NCBI GenBank assembly: GCA_014360745.1
Contig: JACIWY010000222.1
Coordinates: 1 to 6,332 of the forward strand
DNA length: 6,332 nt
Source: Chloroflexota bacterium
GTDB lineage: Bacteria; Chloroflexota; Anaerolineae; UBA1429
Direction of reading: 5' to 3'
Shown: positions 1-6,332 of the stretch, one piece after another
Numbering within the stretch: the stretch's first letter is position 1
Layout: each line of letters starts with the position of its first letter
The notes under the pieces: model-generated
Databases searched by the model: none
Told to the model about the DNA's origin: nothing
What the model saw: the letters and a program-made list of their open reading frames with translations, nothing else
Translations under genes and position numbers: made by a program

Positions 1-593
1 AAGGTGCCGAACTCGACAGCCGCCTCACCGATCTCGATGAGGCGTTTTTGCATTTCGGGGGTCACCCCTTTGGAGACGCCGCCCGGCAGGGCCAGCACCG
101 GATGGACAAAGCGCCCACCCATCATGGCCACTACTTCATGCGCCTCGGCCAGATGGCGGATGACCCGCTTGCCCACTTGCGCGCCCACCTTGGCCACGAT
201 GCCCAGGATGTTGCGCTCGGCGGCCGGCGCATCGGGGCCGACCAAAAAGTCGGGGCCCGCCAACACGTAAAAGTGGGTGGCATGATCACCGCAGCAAAAG
301 GCAGCGTAGACCATCTCGCGGATGCGCAGGGCGTTGGGCGGGGGCGTGACGCCGTAGACGGCATCAGCCGCCTTGGCCGCCGCCATATGGTGAGCGGTGG
401 GGCACACGCCGCAGATGCGCTGGGTGATGCGCGGCATTTCTTCGACGGGGCGGCCCTCGCAAAACGCCTCAAAGCCGCGAAATTCGGGCACCTGGAAGTA
501 GGCGTTGGCCACATCCCCCTTGTCATCGAGAAAGATGGTGATCTTGCCGTGGCCTTCCAGGCGGGTGATGGGGTCTATGGTGATGCGTTTCAT
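1..593 (-). CDS. mvhA: [NiFe]-hydrogenase large subunit, MvhA-like (group 3), C-terminus cut by window edge
   Basis: Reading the minus strand from the ATG at 591-593 gives an open frame of 197 codons that runs off the left edge with no stop. The protein begins MKRITIDPITRLEGHGKI, the typical N-terminus of [NiFe]-hydrogenase large subunits. It carries the first nickel-binding motif, RICGVCPTAHH, with Cys61 and Cys64 as ligands. The second motif (DPCxxC) would lie beyond the window. The family forms the H2-activating Ni-Fe(CN)2CO site. The stretch between the N-terminus and the nickel motif (QVPEFRGFEAFCEGRP) looks like F420-non-reducing MvhA rather than the membrane-bound uptake enzymes, so a cytoplasmic group 3c-like enzyme is the best fit. 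The start overlaps the stop of the small-subunit gene by 4 bases (ATGA), and an AGGAGG site lies at 601-606, inside the preceding gene. Translational coupling is likely, as expected for two subunits made in equal amounts. Confidence 0.93.
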   Translation of the reverse strand, partial: MKRITIDPITRLEGHGKITIFLDDKGDVANAYFQVPEFRGFEAFCEGRPVEEMPRITQRICGVCPTAHHMAAAKAADAVYGVTPPPNALRIREMVYAAFCCGDHATHFYVLAGPDFLVGPDAPAAERNILGIVAKVGAQVGKRVIRHLAEAHEVVAMMGGRFVHPVLALPGGVSKGVTPEMQKRLIEIGEAAVEFGT

Positions 594-1618
594 GCTCCCA
601 CCTCCTCATGGCCGTCCTCGCCGGCCTGGAGCGCGCAGGTCTCGCCCGATTCGCGCTCATCCATGCGCAAACGATGCAGATAGGAGCCGGCCAGGCTGAA
701 GCGATAGAGGGTGCCCACGGGGTCTACGATGGTATTTAACACGCGCTTGATCTCCTCATCGCTCTGCCCGGCAAAGCCGGCGACGATGGCGCTCAGCAAG
801 GCCGCACCTTGGTCGGCCACGCCATCGGGAGGGCCGTAGCAGCCGCGGCACGGCATGTTGGCACTGATGCACAGCGCGCCGCAGCCGGCATGAGTGGCCG
901 GGCCGGCGCAGATCAAGCCCTGCTCCAGGAAACAACGTTCCGCATCGGGGATGATCTCATGCGGCCGATAGAAACGCTCCACGCGGATCTTGCCCTCGCG
1001 CACTCTGGGACATTGATTGCAGACGGTCAGGCTATCCACGCCCAACACGCTGCCTGCCGGCGGCAGTTTGTGCTCGACCACCGCCGTAAGGGCCTTCCAG
1101 ACCTGATCATAGTGCGGCGGGCAACCACGGATCTCGTAATCCACAGGCACTACCTGCTCCAAGGTGCGCAACTGTTTGCACATCGCCGGCAAGGTCAACT
1201 CCCCTTCGGGCATGGCAAAACGCAGGCGAGGAAGCACCCCTTGGGGGTTATCCGTCGAAGGCGATTCCAGAAAAGCGCGCCGCAGGCCGTAGTCGGTGCC
1301 CTTGATGTTCGCCAGCGCCGGGATGCACCCCTCCGTGGCGCAAGAGCCAAAGGCCACCAGCACCTTGCTCTTTTGGCGCAGCAGGTGGGCGATATGCTCA
1401 TCTTCAGAGGTGCGAATAGCGCCGTTAAAGAGGGTCACATCGATAAAGCCATCGGGATAGCCCTCGACATCCTGGTATTTGAAATCCATGGCCGCGGGCC
1501 AAAAGACGATATCGGCGACCTGGGCCAGATCGAGGATGTGTTCGCCGATCTCGACGATGGCGATATCACATCCGCCGCAGGCCGCCGCCCAATACACAGC
1601 CAACTTTAGCTTGTCCAT
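590..1618 (-). CDS. mvhG: [NiFe]-hydrogenase small subunit, MvhG-like
   Basis: Encodes 342 residues. The small subunit passes electrons between the Ni-Fe site of the large subunit and the MvhD-type acceptor. The N-terminal flavodoxin-like part holds the proximal cluster ligands: CGGC (Cys14, Cys17), GSC (Cys93) and RGCPP (Cys166). The C-terminal half has CNQC (200, 203), Cys229, Cys237, Cys246, Cys250, Cys257 and Cys260, enough for two more [4Fe-4S] clusters, as in MvhG. The phrase VFWPAAMDFKYQD is characteristic of the MvhG/VhuG family. There is no twin-arginine signal and no membrane anchor, so the protein is cytoplasmic. I chose the ATG at 1616-1618 because AAGGGG precedes it by 4 nt and the family consensus starts here. 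An ATG 24 codons upstream (1690) would overlap the previous gene and adds residues unlike the family. The gene follows the HdrC-MvhD fusion after 43 bp and overlaps the large-subunit gene by 4 bases. Confidence 0.94.
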   Translation of the reverse strand: MDKLKLAVYWAAACGGCDIAIVEIGEHILDLAQVADIVFWPAAMDFKYQDVEGYPDGFIDVTLFNGAIRTSEDEHIAHLLRQKSKVLVAFGSCATEGCIPALANIKGTDYGLRRAFLESPSTDNPQGVLPRLRFAMPEGELTLPAMCKQLRTLEQVVPVDYEIRGCPPHYDQVWKALTAVVEHKLPPAGSVLGVDSLTVCNQCPRVREGKIRVERFYRPHEIIPDAERCFLEQGLICAGPATHAGCGALCISANMPCRGCYGPPDGVADQGAALLSAIVAGFAGQSDEEIKRVLNTIVDPVGTLYRFSLAGSYLHRLRMDERESGETCALQAGEDGHEEVGA

Positions 1619-1622
1619 ATTT

Positions 1623-1628
1623 CCCCTT
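1623..1628 (-). promoter_or_regulatory. Ribosome binding site that fixes the mvhG start
   Basis: The minus strand reads AAGGGG, then AAAT, then ATG. It lies in the 43-bp gap after the HdrC-MvhD gene and supports the internal ATG at 1616-1618 over the longer open frame starting at 1690, which has no need of this site. Confidence 0.75.
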
Positions 1629-1661
1629 AGCCAGGCATTGGTCGATAAATCGGAATGGCGA

Positions 1662-2663
1662 CTAACCCGCAACGGGGAGCTTTTCGGCAACTCCCTTTAC
1701 CCTTTCCGTAAGGCCGTCGATCAGCCTGGGCAGGACAAAGCGGTCAAAGGCGCCAAGCCGGGCGAAGGCCACGCGCTCAGGCGCCAGCCCCATCTGCTCC
1801 AGCACGGCATCGAGGAGCGCCACTTTGCCGCGTCCCAGATAGGTTCCGCGCTGATAGTGACACTCCCCATCGGCGCAACCGACCACCAAGACGCCGTCGG
1901 CGCCCTGGGTCAGAGCCAGGAGGATCATGGCCGGGTTGACCCGCCCGGAGCAAGGCAGGTTCACCAGGCGCACGCGGTCGCCATATTTTTCTTTTACTCT
2001 CTGCAATTCATCATCGCTGCGCAGGCTCCACTGGCAAACAAAGGCCAGGATGCGCGGTTCCTCGGCCGCCCCTTGGAGATAACCTTTCTGTTCCAGCCAA
2101 CCGCCCGCGCCCATGCGCGAGAGCAGCTCCTGATCGGAAAAGACCTCCAGGCTCATGGCGCCAGAAGGGCAAGCCGCCACACAGATGCCACAATGCAGGC
2201 ACAGGTTCTTGTTCACCTGGGCCACCGCCTTTTCGACGCCGTCGACCGTCTTGGTGACGCGGTCGATGGCCTCATAGGGGCAAGCCCTGGTGCAGACGGC
2301 GCAACCGGAGCACCGCACCTCGTCGACCACGGCAAAGGGGCCGGGCGGCTCATAGCCCTCACGGATGGCGATGTTACGGATCGCCCTCATCACATCCGAG
2401 ATATGAATTTCCTTGGGGCAACGGGGGTAGCAAGCGTCGCAAGCCGAGCATTGCCAGATCTCGGCGCTGGATAGGACGGCCTCGCGCAGGCCAAGCCCCG
2501 CCTTGTGCAAGACAAGGCGGGGGTTAAAGTTCGCCTCATAGCGACGCACCAAACAGGTGGCCGCGCAGGTGCCGCAAGACCAGCAATCGAGGAGGTGTTC
2601 TCCTCCTGGCTCGGCGAGGATCTGCTCGATGAAACTCTCGTCAAACTCGCGCGAGCGGATCAT
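1662..2663 (-). CDS. HdrC-like / 2x[4Fe-4S] ferredoxin / MvhD-like [2Fe-2S] fusion protein
   Basis: Encodes 333 residues in three modules. Residues about 20-105 resemble HdrC, with two CxxCxxCxxxC sets (Cys27/30/33/37 and Cys72/75/78/82). Residues about 112-170 form a bacterial-type ferredoxin domain (Cys118/121/124/128 and Cys155/158/161/165). Residues about 203-310 match MvhD/FlpD, the domain that links a hydrogenase or formate dehydrogenase to HdrA through a [2Fe-2S] cluster: ILAFVCQW, LPCSGRVNP, GCADGECHY. The usual CxWC is CQWS here (Cys210, Ser213), so four of the five family cysteines remain (210, 238, 263, 268). The start ATG at 2661-2663 overlaps the hdrA stop by 4 bases and has AGGAGG at 2671-2676 with a 7-nt spacer. 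Lying between hdrA and the hydrogenase genes, it is probably the electron bridge between MvhAG and HdrA, or a second outlet from HdrA. No HdrB partner is visible. The assignment of modules is firm; the direction of electron flow is inferred. Confidence 0.9.
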   Translation of the reverse strand: MIRSREFDESFIEQILAEPGGEHLLDCWSCGTCAATCLVRRYEANFNPRLVLHKAGLGLREAVLSSAEIWQCSACDACYPRCPKEIHISDVMRAIRNIAIREGYEPPGPFAVVDEVRCSGCAVCTRACPYEAIDRVTKTVDGVEKAVAQVNKNLCLHCGICVAACPSGAMSLEVFSDQELLSRMGAGGWLEQKGYLQGAAEEPRILAFVCQWSLRSDDELQRVKEKYGDRVRLVNLPCSGRVNPAMILLALTQGADGVLVVGCADGECHYQRGTYLGRGKVALLDAVLEQMGLAPERVAFARLGAFDRFVLPRLIDGLTERVKGVAEKLPVAG

Positions 2664-5134
2664 GCCATAACCTCCTCTTCCTCGGCCATGAGCTCGGCGA
2701 TGCCGGGGATACGCTTCCAGCGTTCAAGGCGCTTCTCCAATTCCGGCCGGGCCGCTTCGTTCTCGGCGCGGATCTGCTCTTTGTCCATTTGGTGCAGCTT
2801 TTCGCTCATCTCGGTGATAACGCGGGCGTACTTTTCGCCCTCGGCGGCCGAGATCCACTCGACGCGCAGACGATCCGGGCTGATGCCCATTCGTTCGAGC
2901 GTGCGCGGCAGCCGCTCGAAGCGCTTGGCCGCCACCTGCTGGCCGGTGATATAGTGGCAGTCTTGCGGGTGGCAACCGGAGAGCAGCACCATGCCCGCGC
3001 CACGGCGGAAGGCCTCGTAGACAAAGTCCTGATCCATGCGCGCCGTGCACATCACGCGGATGCCGCGCGAATCGGGCGGATACTCAAAGTGGCTGGTGCC
3101 GGCCGTGTCGGCCCCGGCGTAGCTACACCAGTTGCACATGAAGGCCAAGATCTTTTCCTCGGGCTTTTCCTTCAGCAGCTCCTTGAGTTGAGCCACGATC
3201 TGGGCATCGGTAAAGTGCGCCTGGGTGATGGCGTCCTGCGGGCACTCGGCCGCGCAACCTCCGCAACCATGGCATTTGGCGGTGATGATCTGCGCCGGCT
3301 GGCCGACCTCGACGATGATCGCGTTGTAGGGGCAAGCGCGGGCGCAGATGCCGCAACGGCGCCCCTGGGCGCTGATGCACAAATCTTCGCGCACACTGGC
3401 CACGATCGGCTCGATCTCCCAAGTGTCGGAGGAGAGCACGCGCAGGGCACGCGCGGCTGCCGCGCTCCCCTGGGCCACGCTGGCGGGGATGTCCTTGGGC
3501 CCCTGAGCCGCGCCGGCCAGGAAGACACCGTCGGTGGGGGAATCCACCGGTCGCAGCTTGGGGTGATACTCCATGAAAAAGCCGCCCGGGCTGCGCGAGA
3601 GGGTTAACGTCGAGGCCACCCGCTCTGTGTCGGCGCGCGGAATCGCCGCCGCAGCGAGGGTTACCATTTCGACTTCGAGCTCGATCACCTCGCCGATCTC
3701 CTTGTCCTCCGCCTCCACAAAGAGGTTGTGGGTTTCGGGGTCCTCGGTGATCTGCGAGGGGCGACCGTGGATGAAGCGGATGCCGGCTTCGCGGGCGCGG
3801 TTATAGAACTCTTCGTAGCCCTTGGCCGGCGCGCGGATATCCATATAAAAGATGGTCAGATCCATGTCCGGGTAGGTCTGCTTCAGCAACAAGGCGTTCT
3901 TGATGCTGTACATGCAGCAGAAGCCGGAGCAATATTCGTTGAAGCGCTTGTCTCGAGAGCCGACGCACTGGACGATGGCCATGCTCTTGGGCGTCTTTTT
4001 ATCGGAGGGGCGAATCAAGCGTCCGATCGTGGGGCCCGCCGAGTTTGCCAAACGCTCCAACTCCATGGCCGTGATGACGTTGGGGTATTTGCCATAGCCG
4101 TATTCGGGGATGACCGAAGGGTCAAAGCTTTCAAAGCCGGTGGCCACGATGATCGTGCCCACCTCCAACTCGACGGCCTCTTCTTCCTGGGAAAAGTCGA
4201 TGGCATCCAGCTTGCCACACGCTGAGACGCATTTGTAGCACTGGATGCAATTGTCCATGTCGATGGCATAGACCAAAGGGACGGCCTGGCCATGGGGCAC
4301 ATCGATCGCTTTGCGCGGGGCGATGCCCAACTCATAGTCATTGGGCACCTCGATGGGGCATACCCGCGCGCACTCGCCGCAGCCGTTGCAACGATCGGCG
4401 ATGACGTAGCGAGGTTTGCGATTCACATGTACCCGAAAGTTGCCGATATACCCGTCCACCTGCTCCACTTCGGAGTAGGCCAGAATCTCTACCTTGGGGT
4501 GACGCGCCGCGTCAACCATCTTGGGTGCGAGTATTCAAATAGAACAGTCCATCGTGGGGAACGTTTTGTTCAGTTGGGCCATCGTTCCCCCGATGGAAAG
4601 CTCCTTCTCGACCAGATAGGTATGGATGCCGCTATCCGCCAGGTCTAGCGCGGCGCTGATGCCGGCGACGCCGCCGCCGAGCACCATGGCCCGCTTGGTC
4701 ACCGGCACGGTGATCGGCCGCAAAGGCTGGGCATAACGCACCTTGGCCACCGCCGCCGCCACCAACTCTTTGGCTTTTTCCAAAGCCGCCTCGGGCTCGT
4801 GGCTGTGCACCCAAGTGTCTTGCTCACGGATGTTGGCCATCTCCATGAGGAAGGGGTTCAAGCCGGCGTCGGCCACACAGGCGCGGAAGGTCGGCTCGTG
4901 CATGCGCACGCTACAGGCCGCCACGACGATGCGGTTCAACTTGTGCTTGATAATATCCTCGCGGATCATATTCTGGCCGGGATCGCCACACATATAGAGG
5001 TTCTCCCGCGCCAGGACCACGTCGGGCAGGTGCGACGCGTACTCGGCGACCTCAGCGGGGTCGATGACGCCGCCGATGTTCGAGCCGCAACTGCATACAT
5101 AGACTCCGACGCGCAATTGCTCATTGTCTGACAT
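2660..5134 (-). CDS. hdrA: HdrA-MvhD fusion, probable selenoprotein (in-frame UGA = Sec200)
   Basis: Encodes 824 residues if the TGA at 4535-4537 is read as selenocysteine. HdrA is the FAD-binding, electron-bifurcating subunit of heterodisulfide reductase-type complexes. In order: an N-terminal HdrA domain (Cys14, Cys16, Cys49, Cys74); a dinucleotide-binding glycine motif, VLGGGVAGIS (151-160); DCSI-U-ILAPK around residue 200; a ferredoxin domain (Cys249/252/255/259 and 296/299/302/306); VATGFE near 330; Cys390 plus CSGFCC (402, 406, 407), matching the extra HdrA [4Fe-4S] site; a second ferredoxin domain (Cys594/597/601 with Cys586, and Cys621/624/627/631); and a C-terminal MvhD domain with all five cysteines (667, 670, 696, 721, 726). 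The last 60 or so residues are charged and helical. The start ATG (5132-5134) has GGAG 7 nt upstream. Frame, family consensus and length all run unbroken across the TGA, so a pseudogene or two separate genes is unlikely. The stop overlaps the next start (ATGA). Confidence 0.92.
4497..4517 (-). promoter_or_regulatory. Candidate bacterial SECIS hairpin downstream of the hdrA UGA
   Basis: The mRNA folds as UGACGC-GGC-GCGUCA (4500-4514), six perfect pairs with a 3-nt loop. Below a U-C mismatch two more G-C pairs extend it to 4497-4517. The loop begins with G about 27 nt after the UGA; bacterial SECIS elements bound by SelB generally have a G near the start of a small apical loop 16-37 nt after UGA. 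The unpaired U on the 5' side recalls the bulged U of the E. coli fdhF element. Further weak pairing lower down (ACC with GGU, CUC with GAG) could lengthen the stem. The element lies inside the coding sequence, so its codons (VDAARHP) serve both purposes. Confidence 0.75.
4535..4537 (-). other. In-frame UGA, probable selenocysteine codon (Sec200 of HdrA)
   Basis: On the minus strand the codons read GAC TGT TCT ATT TGA ATA CTC GCA CCC AAG. In ordinary HdrA proteins the motif is DCSxCILxPKM, so the TGA replaces the second Cys. The next ATG in frame (4517-4519) has no Shine-Dalgarno and would begin a protein without its glycine-rich FAD motif. HdrA is a known selenoprotein family in some methanogens and anaerobic bacteria. 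Recoding is inferred, not shown. Confidence 0.88.
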
Positions 5135-5177
5135 TATGCAGCTCCATAAAGATAAAAGGGTGGAAGAGCTTCACACA

Positions 5178-5223
5178 GGAGCCAGGCCGGGTCGAGCCGA
5201 ACTCGGTCTTGGGGCCTAGCTCC
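5178..5223 (-). promoter_or_regulatory. Strong intercistronic RNA hairpin between the polyferredoxin gene and hdrA
   Basis: The 96-bp gap 5135-5230 is the longest in the operon. Its mRNA contains GGAGCUAGGCC (5223-5213) and GGCCUGGCUCC (5188-5178), which pair over 11 bp with a single G-U and enclose a 24-nt loop. Within the loop CGAG-UUCGG-CUCG (5205-5193) can form a second small stem. No U-run follows directly (a short UUUU comes about 18 nt later), so a classical terminator is not well supported. The hairpin may stabilise or punctuate the transcript, or partly attenuate it, between the AOR pair and the Hdr/hydrogenase genes. That role is inferred from position only. Confidence 0.6.
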
Positions 5224-5230
5224 TTCACTT

Positions 5231-5725
5231 TTACTTTTCCAACAGCTCTTCGAATAGCCGGGCCACGACCTCGCGTCGCACCTTTTGCCGAAGCTGTTCG
5301 GGGGTAGATAGCTCCAAAGCATCCTTGGGGCAGAACTCGATACAAGGAGGACCGTTCTTTTGATCGGAGCATAGATCGCAGATGGCCGCGTTCTTGGTCT
5401 TGGGGTCCAGCACGATGGCGCCGAAATCGCACGCCTCGATGCACCAGCCACAGCCATCGCACTTGTCCTCGTCCACCAGGATATGCCCGTCCTCTTCGGA
5501 GCGGCTCAGGGCATCTCGCGGACAGGCGATGATACAGGGCGCATCCTCGCATAGCCGGCAAGTGATCGCCGTCATCGTGACCGGCTCGATGCGCACCACA
5601 CGGATACGCGACATGGCGGGATCAAAGGCTCCCGTTTTGGTGATGGAACAGATGTACTCGCAGATCCTACAGCCAATGCACTTGTCAGGGTCACAGATGA
5701 TGTACTCATAACCGATCTTGGCCAT
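5231..5725 (-). CDS. Four-cluster [4Fe-4S] polyferredoxin, AOR-partner type
   Basis: Encodes 164 residues (about 18 kDa). Sixteen cysteines fall into four sets: Cys16/19/22/26, Cys56/59/64/68, Cys89/92/95/99 and Cys116/119/128/132, the pattern of HycB/DmsB-like electron-transfer subunits with four [4Fe-4S] clusters. Cys11 is extra. There is no signal peptide or membrane segment. Directly after an AOR gene, the best match in role is the small electron-transfer subunit of oligomeric AORs (AorA of Aromatoleum type), which has the same size and cluster number. BamC of class II benzoyl-CoA reductase is a related alternative. The start ATG (5723-5725) lies 11 bp after the AOR stop, and its AGGAG site (5733-5737) reaches into that stop codon, so the two genes are tightly coupled. 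It probably carries electrons between the tungsten enzyme and the HdrA complex encoded next. Confidence 0.9.
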   Translation of the reverse strand: MAKIGYEYIICDPDKCIGCRICEYICSITKTGAFDPAMSRIRVVRIEPVTMTAITCRLCEDAPCIIACPRDALSRSEEDGHILVDEDKCDGCGWCIEACDFGAIVLDPKTKNAAICDLCSDQKNGPPCIEFCPKDALELSTPEQLRQKVRREVVARLFEELLEK

Positions 5726-5736
5726 GATCTATCTCC

Positions 5737-6332
5737 TTACTCACCGGTTGCCATATCTGCGACGGCCTCTTCGACGCCGATCTCCTCGGCGACATCTTCC
5801 AGGCCGAGTTCAATCAACAACGACTTGGGGATCAAGCCATCGCGCGTCCAGCCGCGGGCCAGATAATAATCCTCGATGGCCATGCGCAGGTCATCGGGGT
5901 TGATCACTGCCCCCTTGCTGGGGCCAGAGGGAATGGGATCTTGAAACACCCGCGGCGGTAGCCAATCGTCCTCCTTCGTCCATCCCTCGCGGATGTTAAA
6001 GGCCTTTTTCAGGTTATGCACGCGGACGGCGACCTGCTCCAATTCCTCCGCCGTCATGGGGATGCCGGTGGTCATGGTGTAGATGCGCGCCATTTCGGAG
6101 TAAAAGTCGGTGAAGCAGTTGCGCAGGAATTTGCACAACACCAGGCAATCCAAGATGCAGGCAAAGTTCTCCTTTTCCATGGCCAACTTGCCCCGGCCGG
6201 GCTCCAGCTTGAAGCGGTTCACCGTGCCCTTGACATCCAGCTCGTAAGAGAGGGCGCGGTTATGGCAAGCACCGCGCGTCTGCACGGCCAAGCCCATGGC
6301 GAAGGTTTGCAGGCTGCGTACGTCATAGCCGG
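5737..6332 (-). CDS. Aldehyde:ferredoxin oxidoreductase (AOR) family, C-terminal part; N-terminus beyond window
   Basis: The frame is open from the right edge to TAA at 5737-5739, giving the last 197 residues of a protein family usually about 600 long. AOR enzymes hold a tungsten (rarely molybdenum) bis-pterin and one [4Fe-4S] cluster, and interconvert aldehydes and carboxylic acids with ferredoxin-level electrons. Family signatures visible here are GLAVQTRGACHNRA (about residues 13-26 of the fragment), DCLVLCKFL with Cys66 in the place of the fourth cluster ligand, NLKKAFNIREG, and the closing DYYLARGW...LIPKSLLIELGL. The three N-terminal cluster cysteines and most pterin contacts lie outside the window, so the substrate class cannot be read. 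A BamB-like aromatic acyl-CoA reductase belongs to the same superfamily and cannot be excluded. The gene is tightly linked to the polyferredoxin downstream (11 bp). The ATG at 6295-6297 is internal, since family sequence (GYDVRSLQTFA) continues upstream of it. Confidence 0.92.
   Translation of the reverse strand, partial: GYDVRSLQTFAMGLAVQTRGACHNRALSYELDVKGTVNRFKLEPGRGKLAMEKENFACILDCLVLCKFLRNCFTDFYSEMARIYTMTTGIPMTAEELEQVAVRVHNLKKAFNIREGWTKEDDWLPPRVFQDPIPSGPSKGAVINPDDLRMAIEDYYLARGWTRDGLIPKSLLIELGLEDVAEEIGVEEAVADMATGE

Noticed and set aside
1619..1661. Short inverted repeat CGAT-TT-ATCG in the gap before mvhG
   Set aside because: Only four pairs with a 2-nt loop; easily due to chance.
1619..1690. 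A 24-residue N-terminal extension of the hydrogenase small subunit from the ATG at 1690
   Set aside because: It overlaps the upstream coding region, the residues do not resemble MvhG, and a good AAGGGG site precedes the ATG at 1618.
1479..2474. Long plus-strand open frame of 331 codons (also 48-683, 809-1609, 2789-3607, 3728-4225 and 4799-5131)
   Set aside because: They lie antisense to strongly recognised minus-strand genes, show low-complexity His/Ala/Arg/Gly-rich translations with no family motifs, and are expected in GC-rich DNA.
2660..4519. A separate gene starting at the ATG at 4517-4519, with 4535-5134 as another short gene or a broken hdrA pseudogene
   Set aside because: Both parts are in the same frame, join into continuous HdrA family sequence with the TGA at a conserved Cys position, lack a ribosome site before 4519, and are followed by a SECIS-like hairpin. 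All other motifs are intact.
5121..5156. A tiny overlapping leader frame (MELHNVRQ) across the hdrA start, as possible translational control
   Set aside because: The ATG at about 5148 has no Shine-Dalgarno, and the GGAG it contains is better explained as the hdrA ribosome site.
5178..5223. The intercistronic hairpin as an intrinsic transcription terminator ending the AOR operon
   Set aside because: No U-run follows the stem; the next genes are functionally linked and no promoter is visible in the remaining 40 or so bases.

Overview
The window reads as a piece of one bacterial redox operon, with every supported gene on the minus strand (transcription runs from high to low coordinates). In order of transcription it holds: the C-terminal third or so of a tungsten-type aldehyde:ferredoxin oxidoreductase (AOR) family enzyme; a four-cluster [4Fe-4S] polyferredoxin; a large HdrA-MvhD fusion flavoprotein; an HdrC-ferredoxin-MvhD fusion; an MvhG-type [NiFe]-hydrogenase small subunit; and the N-terminal third or so of an MvhA-type [NiFe]-hydrogenase large subunit. 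Both outer genes are cut by the window edges. Gaps are short (11, 96 and 43 bp) and two junctions are 4-base ATGA overlaps, so one co-transcribed unit is likely. I see no promoter and no convincing intrinsic terminator.

The key local reading is that hdrA is not two genes. An in-frame TGA at 4535-4537 stands exactly where the HdrA family has a conserved Cys (DCSI-U-ILAPK). The reading frame continues without a break, and a stable 15-nt hairpin (tgacgc-gcc-gcgtca, 4500-4514) sits about 27 nt downstream, where a bacterial SECIS is expected. The gene is therefore most likely a selenoprotein of 824 residues (2660-5134).

How the parts could work together (inference): MvhA/MvhG oxidise or produce H2; MvhD-type [2Fe-2S] domains pass electrons to the HdrA FAD, where flavin-based electron bifurcation or confurcation takes place; ferredoxin and HdrC-type modules carry electrons on to partners. 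Next to an AOR and its polyferredoxin, this suggests an H2-linked tungsten oxidoreductase that uses electron bifurcation to reach or use very low-potential chemistry (carboxylic acid/aldehyde, or a BamB-like reaction). No HdrB (CCG-domain) subunit is visible, so classical heterodisulfide reduction is not supported within this window.

The organism is probably an anaerobic, fairly GC-rich bacterium that decodes UGA as selenocysteine. The Shine-Dalgarno sites and a SECIS-like hairpin directly after UGA, rather than in a 3' UTR, argue for Bacteria over Archaea. Such gene sets are known from anaerobic groups such as Desulfobacterota and Chloroflexota, but the sequence alone does not let me choose.
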